This document shows positions 1 through 7,615 of a stretch of DNA of 15,747 bases, piece by piece. The DNA comes from an uncultured Micavibrio sp. (lineage in GTDB: Bacteria > Pseudomonadota > Alphaproteobacteria > Micavibrionales > UBA1664): assembly GCA_937896295.1 (NCBI GenBank), contig CALBME010000036.1:1-15747 (forward strand), read 5' to 3'. Each line of letters begins with the position of its first letter. The stretch's first letter is position 1. Position numbers and translations under genes: made by a program. Below the pieces are notes generated by a model, which saw only the letters and a program-made list of their open reading frames with translations, was not told where the DNA came from and did not search any database.

Positions 1-1412
1 TGAACCGTGGTCTTTTTCTGCGCGTTGGAAGCGTCAGCATCTTCCACGAGGATCAGATCAGCTGCAGCAAGTGTCAGTGTCCCCAGTGCATTTATTGAAG
101 CCGTGATCGTCCGGGTTTCATTTCCGCCATCGTTCTGCGTGGAGAGCGCAAGGAAATTACCAGCCTTTAAAAGTTTGCTTTCTAAATCACCCGCCGTGGT
201 GTCATTCGCAGAAACCTTAACCGCGCCCGATACCGCAACAGATGCCTGTTCAGCCCAATATTTTGCATTGTTCGTTGTCGTACCAGTCCCGCCAATCGCC
301 CATGCTTTTGCAGAATAATCAGTCGCAGCGACCTGACCATCTGTCTTTACAGCCCAGTCCTGCGCCAGTGTCGCCGCCGTTTCGGCATTGGTTTCGGCTG
401 TTTCTGCGTTTGTCTCCGCAGTCTCTGCATTGGTTTCTGCTAGTTCAGCCGCTGTCTGTGCAGCTTCAGCCGCTACCTGCGCCGCCAATGCCGCCGCCTC
501 CGCAGCCTGTGCCGCCGCTGCGCTCGATGATGCCGAACCAACGGCCAGTAATGGCGCGGAAACAAGAATATTCCCCGTACCCGTCGCTGGGGCGGTATTG
601 AATGTAAGGGCTGTGCCATTGATTGTGAAAGCCGTTGCAGGCTGGATTTGGTAGCCCTTTGATACTGCTGGGGTGACTGTTACCGTATCCAGTGTCCCGG
701 TAAATGCGTTTCCGGTAAAAGAAATCGTTTGCGTAGACCCGGCGATAATCGTTTCAACGTATGTTCCAGACGATGTTCTTTCCGTCCCGTTTGTGCCGCC
801 GATCGACGGTATTAACCCGCCCGCCGACCGGGTAATGGTCATAGTGACGATATACGCCTGACCTTGTAAAACCGTGACGGTAGAGGCTTGGCTGATCGCC
901 GTTGAAATGGCTCCGGTTGCCGTTGCTACGCCTGCCGCGATTGTCCAGCCTGCGCCCTTTGTCCAGATTGTATCTGTTGCAAACGTGCCGTTCGCAACAT
1001 GCTGTTGAAGGCCTTGATCGACCCAGACATAAATCGCTTTTTCATCCGTGCCAAGGTCTTCGGAAGTCGTGAATGCCGTTGTGGTTCCGTTGCCGGAGAA
1101 CGTTTCCTGATAGCTGTCGGACTGGCTATCAAGGGCGGTAAATGACGTTACGTTAGGAACGGAGCGAATCGTTACGCCTGCCGCAGTCTTAACGATATAA
1201 TTATATGAACCGTCGATGAAAATAACCGCCCGGCCAGAGGAATCAAGTTCAATTGGGTTTGTGTGTTCAGTGTCGCCAGCAGCCGTGGTATAAGCCGCTT
1301 TTGGCGTGCTGTAGCTGCCCGCTGCGTATGTATAGATGAGTCCACCAGCCAACGGCGCACCGTCGTCGTCTGTAAAATACATGTAGGGTGGTGTCATTAA
1401 CACTGCGGTCAT
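1..1412 (-). CDS. Tail fibre / receptor-binding protein, N-terminal 470 residues (runs off the left end)
   Basis: The frame is open from the ATG at 1412 to the left edge, with an AAGAAGG Shine-Dalgarno sequence 10 nt upstream. Residues 1-90 (motif APLAGGLIYTYAAG, then NPIELDSSGRA) look like the virion-attachment domain found on P22-like tailspikes and fibres. Residues 101-140 and 255-290 look like two halves of a common beta-rich fibre module, separated by a jelly-roll, carbohydrate-binding-like stretch (about 141-252). An Ala-rich coiled coil follows (296-350) with three exact ETNAETA heptads. After it come an AATDYSAKAWA segment (361-371), a segment around VSANDTTAGDLESKLL (400-415), and a segment ending in DLILVEDADASNAQKK. 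The receptor-binding C-terminus lies outside the window. The last position in the tail module, after the ejection genes, fits a fibre that sits on the tail and binds the host surface. Function is inferred from family resemblance; the host receptor is unknown. Confidence 0.85.
   Translation of the reverse strand, partial: MTAVLMTPPYMYFTDDDGAPLAGGLIYTYAAGSYSTPKAAYTTAAGDTEHTNPIELDSSGRAVIFIDGSYNYIVKTAAGVTIRSVPNVTSFTALDSQSDSYQETFSGNGTTTAFTTSEDLGTDEKAIYVWVDQGLQQHVANGTFATDTIWTKGAGWTIAAGVATATGAISTAISQASTVTVLQGQAYIVTMTITRSAGGLIPSIGGTNGTERTSSGTYVETIIAGSTQTISFTGNAFTGTLDTVTVTPAVSKGYQIQPATAFTINGTALTFNTAPATGTGNILVSAPLLAVGSASSSAAAAQAAEAAALAAQVAAEAAQTAAELAETNAETAETNAETAETNAETAATLAQDWAVKTDGQVAATDYSAKAWAIGGTGTTTNNAKYWAEQASVAVSGAVKVSANDTTAGDLESKLLKAGNFLALSTQNDGGNETRTITASINALGTLTLAAADLILVEDADASNAQKKTTV
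375..437 (-). repeat. Three tandem heptads in the fibre coiled coil
   Basis: The coding sequence gives ETNAETA three times in a row (fibre residues 326-346). The DNA copies differ at synonymous third positions, so the protein repeat is kept while the DNA has drifted. This fits a trimeric coiled-coil stalk. Confidence 0.8.
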
Positions 1413-1469
1413 ATATGAAAAACCTTCTTTTTCAATATGCCACCATGAAGACACGGTATCGGCTGGGAA

Positions 1470-1486
1470 TGCGGTATTATACCGCA
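1470..1486. repeat. 17-bp perfect palindromic hairpin over a -10 box
   Basis: Seven-base arms TGCGGTA and TACCGCA flank a 3-nt loop. No T-run follows on either strand, so it is a poor terminator. On the minus strand its centre reads TATAAT, the -10 box of the fibre promoter candidate, so it could be a repressor or activator site. Confidence 0.55.
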
Positions 1487-1504
1487 GTTATTAGGGTTTG
1501 GCTA
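1476..1504 (-). promoter_or_regulatory. Candidate sigma70 promoter for the tail fibre gene
   Basis: On the minus strand, TAGCCA (1499-1504, four of six matches to TTGACA) lies 17 bp before a perfect TATAAT (1476-1481). The -35 box overlaps the TAG stop of the upstream ejection gene. Transcription would start near 1469, leaving a leader of about 57 nt before the fibre ATG at 1412. It sits in the largest gap (89 bp) of the tail module. It is inferred from consensus only. Confidence 0.5.
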
Positions 1505-3442
1505 GCGGGTAGCCTTCTTCTTGGCGTTCAGAATAGCATCATGCATTTGTGTATTTGAAGGCTTTCCGCCCGTTGCTTCTTGCAGGTCTTTTATCCTTTG
1601 CGCCGATTCATTTATGATATCTTCAAGCGGCCTTTTGTTTTTCCGAAACTCAAATTCAGTCTGGGTTTTAATCAAGTCTTTTTGACTTTCTTGAATATTA
1701 TCCCAGACCGGGCCGAATTTCTCCGCCAAGGCCTTTTTAGAAATCAGTCTGCGAATATCAGACGTTAAACCTAATTCTTGGCTTCTAGCGCGGCCTTGTG
1801 CCGAGGATTCTTGCTCTGCAGCTGTCATAGGTCTTGTTTTCCCTGACGGGCTTGAAACCATATCTTTAGGCGGTGGCATAAGCAATTTAGGCGGTAATTG
1901 TCCAGGCTGTGGCGTAGGGCCATAATAATTATATGGAACATCCCCATCAGGGCGACCAACCATAGGCCCGGATTGCGGTTTTTCAACAGGAAGGCCGCCA
2001 GTACGGCCCTCTTTCAATCGTTGCAAAGCATTCGCACGTGTTTCAGCTGCTCTTGCTTCTGGGCCTCTATCAGTAATTTGAAGAGGAGTTTTTTCAGGCG
2101 GTAATTCTTTCATTTTCCGCGCCAGAACAAGTTCACGGAACTTTTCAAGTTTATTCAACTTTGCCATCATTGCGGCATCTTTTACAAACTCTGATCCAAA
2201 ATGACCTGTCAAATACCCGACTGTTGCCCCTGCTGGGCCGCCTACCATACCACCAACTAAACCTGATACACCTTTGACTAGACCGCTGGCCCCGCTGCGT
2301 TTTAGCTTTTCGATTGTTCCGTTATCCGTAACCTCTTTTAAAGCGGCCCATTCTTCGTCAGAAAGACTCTTTGCTTTGCTTGATAAAAGGAAATTATTAA
2401 TGGCAGTATCGAGTGAATTAGCTGGTTGCGCTCTTCCTTGTGCCTTGAAAACAAGGTCATCAATTTCATCAAGCGTAGCAGCTTGAGCATAAATATGATT
2501 AGCTTCCTGCCATTTTTTTGTATTAGGATTCATCATCACTTGATCAAGTGCATCTTTTACCTTTTCAAGCTTTCCGGCTTCTTTTGCGTTATCGGCTTTA
2601 TAAGCTGCTCTGATATCAGAATTAAGGTCGGCCCGTCTTGATATAAGCCCGGACAAAGTAGGGGCTTCACGCATAACGGATTCCGCTATTTCATCGGCAT
2701 ATTTTGAAGCAGAGCTTTCCAACCATGGGGCAAGGTTAATGTCATCTTTCGGCTTTAAAGATTTCAGATTTTTGTAAATCTGCCCCGCTTCGTTAGGGCT
2801 AAACCGCATTCCTTCAACTCTAATATCAGAATAAAGACCTTTGCTTTTATTGGCTAAAGCTTCTGTTTCTTGGCGCATGGCCGCAGCTTTGTCTATTTTT
2901 GTTGGCCTTGGTACGCCACCGGATGACTCATCATTGATATATTTTTGGACGGACGCTCTGTTCAGTAATTTCTCACCCTGCTTTGCAATAACTGGTGCGC
3001 CAAGCTGTGCCGGAACAAGGCCAGAATAATTACCAGCCGTTTCCAGTAATGCCGCAGCATTTGGATGATTGCCTTTAAATTGCCCGTAAGCCTCACCTAT
3101 TGGCTTTGTTACAGGCTCCGCAAATTCAGCTACAGCGCCAAGAGCTTTCATTGCTGGCTGTTTAATAAATTCAGGTGTAACTGTGCCAATTGCGCTTCCT
3201 GCAACATCCCCTGCAAGCCCTAATGCCTGCCCGGTGGAATATAATCCAGTTACAAACGGGTCGGCGGTTGCTTTGGCTTTATTTACATTTTCTTGTCTTT
3301 TATCCCAGCTTTGCGCGATTTTTTGCGGAAATGTTGTAGGCTGAGGTGCGGGGAATTTCTGCCTTAAAACACCCTTAATCTGATCCGGCGACATATCATC
3401 CGGAAATTCAATTTCTTGCCCGTCGACCTCAACAATCGGCAT
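1502..3442 (-). CDS. Large ejection / internal virion protein (P22 gp16 position)
   Basis: A 646-residue protein in the place of the last P22 ejection gene. The N-terminus (residues 3-30, IVEVDGQEIEFPDDMSPDQI) matches a short domain common at the start of large phage injection proteins. The middle (about 190-380) is mostly helical and charged. Residues 385-415 form a glycine-zipper-like hydrophobic stretch (GLVGGMVGGPAGATVGYL) that could enter a membrane. A Pro-rich linker covers roughly 480-540, and the C-terminus is helical and basic. No lytic transglycosylase or peptidase motif was seen. The ATG overlaps the stop of the upstream gene (TAATG), with GGAGAG 8 nt before it, so the two are probably translationally coupled. 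The likely role is to leave the virion at infection and help DNA cross the envelope; this is inferred from position and sequence character. Confidence 0.65.
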   Translation of the reverse strand: MPIVEVDGQEIEFPDDMSPDQIKGVLRQKFPAPQPTTFPQKIAQSWDKRQENVNKAKATADPFVTGLYSTGQALGLAGDVAGSAIGTVTPEFIKQPAMKALGAVAEFAEPVTKPIGEAYGQFKGNHPNAAALLETAGNYSGLVPAQLGAPVIAKQGEKLLNRASVQKYINDESSGGVPRPTKIDKAAAMRQETEALANKSKGLYSDIRVEGMRFSPNEAGQIYKNLKSLKPKDDINLAPWLESSASKYADEIAESVMREAPTLSGLISRRADLNSDIRAAYKADNAKEAGKLEKVKDALDQVMMNPNTKKWQEANHIYAQAATLDEIDDLVFKAQGRAQPANSLDTAINNFLLSSKAKSLSDEEWAALKEVTDNGTIEKLKRSGASGLVKGVSGLVGGMVGGPAGATVGYLTGHFGSEFVKDAAMMAKLNKLEKFRELVLARKMKELPPEKTPLQITDRGPEARAAETRANALQRLKEGRTGGLPVEKPQSGPMVGRPDGDVPYNYYGPTPQPGQLPPKLLMPPPKDMVSSPSGKTRPMTAAEQESSAQGRARSQELGLTSDIRRLISKKALAEKFGPVWDNIQESQKDLIKTQTEFEFRKNKRPLEDIINESAQRIKDLQEATGGKPSNTQMHDAILNAKKKATR

Positions 3443-4449
3443 TATTCAAACTCTCCAGTTGTAGGGTTATATTTAAGCCGTGGCTTTTTCTTATTATCAA
3501 ATTCCTGCTCCGCCCTTGCGTATGGGTTCGGCTGTATTTGATCGTATGGCGTTGTCATAGCGGGGTTGTTTGTCATGCGCCCCGCTGGCGTTTGAATATG
3601 AGCATACTTCGCTGCAATACGATCCATTTCATCCAAAGCGGCCAGCCTGTCCTCTGCCGGCCTGGTAACATCATCCACGCGGCCAGCCATTTGAATATAA
3701 TAAACACGATCCGCGTCTGATTGAGGGCCTTCAAAGCGCGGTACATTTCCGGTAAGATTTCCGGCGATAATCTCAAGTGCAGTATTGGCCTGTGTTTTTT
3801 CATCTGATCGACCAACACCCCTTTTGAGTAAATTAACGCCCGCCCCAACAAAACTCCCTGTCGGACGGCTTTTTGTGGCTTTGCCTTCTGCGTCAGGAAT
3901 ACCCTGCAAAATCTGACGCGCTTGATCTGTTAAACCAATTTGACTTTGTGCATTCGTTGCTTTTTTCTCAACGTCGGCAATTTGCGCCGATGTTAATTCC
4001 GCTGTTTTTTCAGAACCACGAATAGGGCCAGCATACTGTAATTCCTGCCCCAGACGCGCCGCAGCCTCTCCCCCGGCAATCAGTGGATCATAAGCTAAAT
4101 CACTGGCATTCTGTGCCTGCGCTTCATAGGCTTTTCTTGTCCCGGCAATCTGCCCCACCGCATCGCCATACCCACCCATTGCAACCGGATTTCCTGCTTG
4201 GTCGTAAATAACACCGCGATCAAAAGACTTAGCCGCAATCGCAAGGTCATTCATGCGCTGCGTATCTCCTGCTGCCCTTGCCCTGCCATATTCATCGGCA
4301 ATCTGAATCGCAGCCGGAAGGTTTCCGCCAGAAGCCGCCTTTTGAGCATCAGCCAATGCAGCCATTTTCTTCATCTCAAACTCTTGTTGCAACTTCTGAA
4401 AATCACTTATTGACCTGACACCCATGGCCTTTTGGTAAAAATCGCTCAT
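3442..4449 (-). CDS. Ejection / DNA transfer protein (P22 gp20-like position)
   Basis: A 335-residue, Ala- and Gln-rich protein between two other ejection-type genes. Residues 195-285 hold its most family-like block: TGSFVGAGVN (197-206), then NVPRFEGPQSDADRVYYIQMAG (235-256) and a helical segment ending near DRIAAKYA. I recognise this block from putative DNA-transfer or internal virion proteins of podovirus-like phages, but cannot name a characterised member. No transmembrane segment or signal peptide is evident; the N-terminal 180 residues look helical. The start is well supported: GGGAGG lies 6 nt before the ATG, which overlaps the stop of the 57-residue gene upstream (ATGA). The stop overlaps the next start (TAATG). 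It is probably packaged in the head and ejected with the DNA. Confidence 0.6.
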   Translation of the reverse strand: MSDFYQKAMGVRSISDFQKLQQEFEMKKMAALADAQKAASGGNLPAAIQIADEYGRARAAGDTQRMNDLAIAAKSFDRGVIYDQAGNPVAMGGYGDAVGQIAGTRKAYEAQAQNASDLAYDPLIAGGEAAARLGQELQYAGPIRGSEKTAELTSAQIADVEKKATNAQSQIGLTDQARQILQGIPDAEGKATKSRPTGSFVGAGVNLLKRGVGRSDEKTQANTALEIIAGNLTGNVPRFEGPQSDADRVYYIQMAGRVDDVTRPAEDRLAALDEMDRIAAKYAHIQTPAGRMTNNPAMTTPYDQIQPNPYARAEQEFDNKKKPRLKYNPTTGEFE

Positions 4450-4619
4450 CGCATACCTCCCATAAGGATTTGGCGCAGGTTACCCATTTGCTGACCATAG
4501 GGATCAAGCTGCATGGGTTGCTGTTGTGGCATCATCGGCATTTGCATCGGCATCTGGGCCATCTGGTTAGGGTCTTGCGGCTGCATTAAACCTTTACCTG
4601 ATAAAATATTCTGGATCAT
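4446..4619 (-). CDS. Small Met/Gln/Pro-rich protein (57 residues), unknown function
   Basis: A short frame fills the gap between two ejection genes exactly. Its ATG follows directly on the TAA of the upstream gene, GGGG lies 6 nt ahead, and its TGA overlaps the next ATG (ATGA). The protein starts MIQNILSGKGLMQPQDP, has a centre of Met, Gln and Pro (12 Met in all), and ends GNLRQILMGGMR. There is no signal peptide or clear membrane segment, though the two ends could form short amphipathic helices. The tight overlaps on both sides argue that it is translated. It may be a small virion component or a helper of the ejection proteins; no family is recognised. Confidence 0.7.
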   Translation of the reverse strand: MIQNILSGKGLMQPQDPNQMAQMPMQMPMMPQQQPMQLDPYGQQMGNLRQILMGGMR

Positions 4620-5774
4620 TTAATACCCCAGTCCCGCCAAAATCTCAGCGATGGTTTTGTTTTTGCGTTCTGCAGATTGCAGACCTGCCGCCGCCTGAAT
4701 ATTTCCGGTATTAGCGGCAATATTACCCAAATTACCAGCAGCGTTGAACCCAGTGTTACCCACACCCGCCAATTGCTGATTTTGTTGTAACCAGCGATCG
4801 TATGCGTTGCCGTATTCAGTCGCAGCCATGCCCTGACCGTATTCTTGCGCCGCTTTCAATGCCGCGCCGGATTGCCCCATACCCTGCGCCGCAAGAGAAC
4901 GGTTCAGAGCTTCGTAGCCTTGATTAAGCCTGAATTGATAACCCGGATCGGATGTCAGATCACCGGGGTTAAATCCTTGTGAAAGGTTATTAGTCAACTG
5001 CGTTTGCGCCTGTAACCCCTGCTGGGAATAAGGCTGCATGGCCTTGGTCGCTTTACCTTGTGCGGCTAACATAGCCTGTTCCGCTTCATCATTAGCATCT
5101 TCTGTTTGCATCCCGCTATAGATCGACGCGGCAGGCTTAACAAAGCTGGACAGGCCTCCAAGGCCTCCAGTTGCTCCGCCAGATCCAAGGGCAGAAAGAC
5201 CACCGCCCGATAACACACCCTTAATACCAGAGCCAACTGTCGGCCCTTGCATTCCGGCAATGCCAGAAACCTTGTCAAGCGTTGTCCCCGCCGCATTTCC
5301 TAAAATACTGTTCGCCCCGCCCGTCAGATACCCGCCTGCTCCACCCAGCGCAGCACCACTCAGAATGCCTTTAACACCATTGCCTGACGCGGCCCCCCCC
5401 AATGCACCACCGATTGAGCCGCCAAGTACAGGGCCAACACCGGGGATCATCGTCCCTAAAATGGGAAGCGCAATAGGTGCTATTTTCTTAAATACCTTTT
5501 TGATCTTCTTGAAAATATTACCAAGAAAAAACTCAGGATAACCTGTTTCCGGGTTGATTTTATTCGCCGGGTCACCAACGGTAAATTCTGCAAGATTCGC
5601 GCCAAACGCTTCAAATATGGCTTGGACAGTCTGCATAACTTCCGGGTCTTCCATCATTTCCCGTGGAATAACCACTTCGCCAAGCGTCAAATGCGCCAGA
5701 GTCGTATCGGTAGCACGTCCTGAATCCGCAGCCTGTTCTAATATCGCTTGTTGCATCATTTGATCCGTAGCCAT
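4620..5774 (-). CDS. Ejection / internal virion protein with cationic helix and Gly-rich membrane region (P22 gp7-like position)
   Basis: A 384-residue protein. Residues 20-45 hold TDTTLAHLTLGEVVIPREMM, and 66-83 VGDPANKINPETGYPEFF, both familiar from podovirus-type DNA transfer proteins. A basic amphipathic helix follows (89-107, KKIKKVFKKIAPIALPILG), then a long Gly/Ala-rich, weakly hydrophobic region (108-210) with several glycine-zipper patterns. The C-terminal part (about 270-335) contains LTSDPGYQFRLNQGYEAL and ends in Gln/Asn-rich helices, a block often seen in these proteins. The start at 5774 has GAGGG 6 nt upstream, sharing bases with the stop of the previous gene. The inferred job is to leave the particle early in infection and insert into or cross the cell envelope. 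No enzyme motif is visible. Confidence 0.7.
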   Translation of the reverse strand: MATDQMMQQAILEQAADSGRATDTTLAHLTLGEVVIPREMMEDPEVMQTVQAIFEAFGANLAEFTVGDPANKINPETGYPEFFLGNIFKKIKKVFKKIAPIALPILGTMIPGVGPVLGGSIGGALGGAASGNGVKGILSGAALGGAGGYLTGGANSILGNAAGTTLDKVSGIAGMQGPTVGSGIKGVLSGGGLSALGSGGATGGLGGLSSFVKPAASIYSGMQTEDANDEAEQAMLAAQGKATKAMQPYSQQGLQAQTQLTNNLSQGFNPGDLTSDPGYQFRLNQGYEALNRSLAAQGMGQSGAALKAAQEYGQGMAATEYGNAYDRWLQQNQQLAGVGNTGFNAAGNLGNIAANTGNIQAAAGLQSAERKNKTIAEILAGLGY

Positions 5775-5783
5775 TTTTTGCCC

Positions 5784-6215
5784 TCACTGTACTGTGCTAA
5801 AACCGACAACCGTTATCGGTGTTGTTACCGCCGACCAACCCGGCGTATAAATTCTGCTATCACTCGCCCTTATCCCGCCGATGGCCTGTACCGCGCCTGA
5901 ACCCGTCCCTGCAAAACAAACACTGTCAGTTGTGAAAGTCAGGGGGAAATTCGAGATATACGTAGTCGCTGCCGTTGATGTCGTATCGGTCAATGGCGTG
6001 ATCGTCACAAAGAACAGGCATATTTTCTGATTGATACGATAATAGCGGCCTGTTATCGTTGGCGTACCTGTCGATCCTAAGGATGTAAAAGTCGGTGTCC
6101 ATTCTGTTCCTGCGTCGCCTTCGAAAAGCTGGTTCATATAGAGGACCCAAGCCAATCTCAGAAGCCCGTTTTGCTCCGTGACAATTTCATTAATCGGTGG
6201 CGGGTCTAAGCTCAA
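5784..6215 (-). CDS. Beta-rich virion protein at the tail-needle (gp26) position
   Basis: A 143-residue protein. Its start is TTG at 6215, overlapping the gp10-homologue stop (TTGA), with AGGA about 11 nt upstream; no other start fits the length. The N-terminal 40 residues (PPINEIVTEQNGLLRLAW) suggest a short attachment helix. After that comes a Thr/Ser/Gly-rich beta sequence (EWTPTFTSLGSTGTPTITGRYYRI), typical of small fibre- or spike-like phage proteins that form trimers. It occupies the place of gp26, the plug that closes the P22 tail, but lacks the long coiled coil of gp26. It may be a different plug, a minor fibre, or a carbohydrate-binding virion protein. The family resemblance is moderate; the plug role is only inferred from position. 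Confidence 0.55.
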   Translation of the reverse strand: MSLDPPPINEIVTEQNGLLRLAWVLYMNQLFEGDAGTEWTPTFTSLGSTGTPTITGRYYRINQKICLFFVTITPLTDTTSTAATTYISNFPLTFTTDSVCFAGTGSGAVQAIGGIRASDSRIYTPGWSAVTTPITVVGFSTVQ

Positions 6216-7615
6216 AACAAATACGATCCTATAATTGCCACTTTGACCGGATCGGTTACCCTGATCCTAAACGTCATTTGCTCGCAAACTCCGAGCCGTC
6301 TAAACTCAACTTTTGTTTGATATTTGCCTACGGCCCCGATGGAGGCGGTATAGGCATCTGACCATGTACGCGCACCGTCTTTTGACAGCGTAAGCGTTAC
6401 AAGCGGGTTAGAACCCTGACCGGATTGCAGACCTACGCCTGTTTCAAATCCGATTTCCAAACGATTATATCTTATTCTTTGGCCTTCGTCACTAAGATGT
6501 GTATAGGTTCTTTCACGGCAAAGGGCCTCACCGCCATCATCATAATAATCCATGGAAAGTTCATAAATCTTTCCGTTACGGCGATCCCCGACAAGGTGCT
6601 TTCCGAAGATAAACATATGACAAGAGGCTAAATCACTCTCAAAAATACCGTCAGGATTAAGATATGCCCGTTCATGCCATTGCTGCGTCGAAAGGTCGTA
6701 AACCAGTGAGGTTGAAAGACCGCCACCTGTCAGAACGTAGAAGGTATTACCCTCTTCCTGATAGGCATAAGCGTTGATTGTTTCCGGGCTTGTTGATTGC
6801 TGGATCAGCCGTTCAATCGGTGTTGTCGAAATACGCACCGGACTAAAGCCCTGTGCCTTGTAAACAATCCCTTGTCCGAACTCATCCTTACCAACCCAGA
6901 CAACGGAATTGTCAATTTCCACTGCACTATAGGGTGATAAAATCCCAGTTTCCATTTTCGCCCCGGAGATGCGGCGAAACGGGAATGAACTGTCCCCGGT
7001 CAATGTCCAGATTTCAGTCGTCAGGCTGCCGAATAACCATGCCTGTCCCACGGCGTTAACGACTGCGATAAGATTATCAGGAGATCCCTCCGCCGTGGCA
7101 AAATCAAGAGCACCCCATGATGTACCGTCATTCAAGGCTGAAATGTAGAAGCGGCCAGAGTTATTTTCATTGACAAGAAAATACCCATCGATATAGGCAA
7201 CCATGCCGACGCTGGACGGTAAATCTGCATCCGTGACCTTGGCAAAAACATCAGACGAATATGTGAGGATATAGAGCTTTGACCCGTCGCAGATTGCAAG
7301 CTGCGTTCCGTTCTCCGCAATGGTAACCGTGCCGCTTGACGTATCCAGTGCGCCTAATAACGTCGCAGCTCCGGCACTTGATAACTCATAAAGCCCTACG
7401 CCAGAAACGACAAAAGATCGGCCATTGGTTGCCGCAAAGCATCCTCTAACCGGGCCGATTCCAGCCGTGGCGAATAATGACTTACCCGGTGCGCTATAAA
7501 GGGCGGCGACCTCTTTTCCCATTTGATCCATGACGGGGAATAGGTTGATTGACCGCTGCGCGTCGAAAGGGGCTGAGCGTTGCGTGTAGCTAGGGCCACA
7601 AAGTCCAATTTTCAC
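6212..7615 (-). CDS. Packaged DNA stabilisation protein, P22 gp10-like
   Basis: A 467-residue protein, close to the P22 gp10 length. In P22, gp10 binds below gp4 on the portal and helps keep packaged DNA in the head. Seen here: the N-terminal signature KIGLCGPSYTQRSAPFDAQR, then INLFPV and ALYSAPGKSLF, followed by repeated beta strands with aromatic and glycine turns (blade-like repeats) to the C-terminus. I chose GTG at 7615: it has AAAGGA 7 nt upstream, overlaps the stop of the endonuclease gene (GTGA), and makes the protein start at the family N-terminus. The longer GTG start at 7645 adds ten residues unlike the family. In phages without an inserted endonuclease, this gene would follow the gp4 homologue directly. 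Confidence 0.88.
   Translation of the reverse strand: MKIGLCGPSYTQRSAPFDAQRSINLFPVMDQMGKEVAALYSAPGKSLFATAGIGPVRGCFAATNGRSFVVSGVGLYELSSAGAATLLGALDTSSGTVTIAENGTQLAICDGSKLYILTYSSDVFAKVTDADLPSSVGMVAYIDGYFLVNENNSGRFYISALNDGTSWGALDFATAEGSPDNLIAVVNAVGQAWLFGSLTTEIWTLTGDSSFPFRRISGAKMETGILSPYSAVEIDNSVVWVGKDEFGQGIVYKAQGFSPVRISTTPIERLIQQSTSPETINAYAYQEEGNTFYVLTGGGLSTSLVYDLSTQQWHERAYLNPDGIFESDLASCHMFIFGKHLVGDRRNGKIYELSMDYYDDGGEALCRERTYTHLSDEGQRIRYNRLEIGFETGVGLQSGQGSNPLVTLTLSKDGARTWSDAYTASIGAVGKYQTKVEFRRLGVCEQMTFRIRVTDPVKVAIIGSYLF

Noticed and set aside
375..540. Repetitive stretch as a CRISPR or DNA repeat array
   Set aside because: The repetition is a coding Ala/Glu coiled coil with varied codons, not identical repeats with spacers.
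1..1412. P22-type endorhamnosidase tailspike
   Set aside because: Only the N-terminal domain resembles the P22 tailspike; the following modules and coiled coil are those of a fibre, and no beta-helix is seen in this part.
1470..1486. Palindrome as a terminator after the ejection gene
   Set aside because: No T-run on either side, and its centre is a perfect -10 box; a regulatory role fits better.
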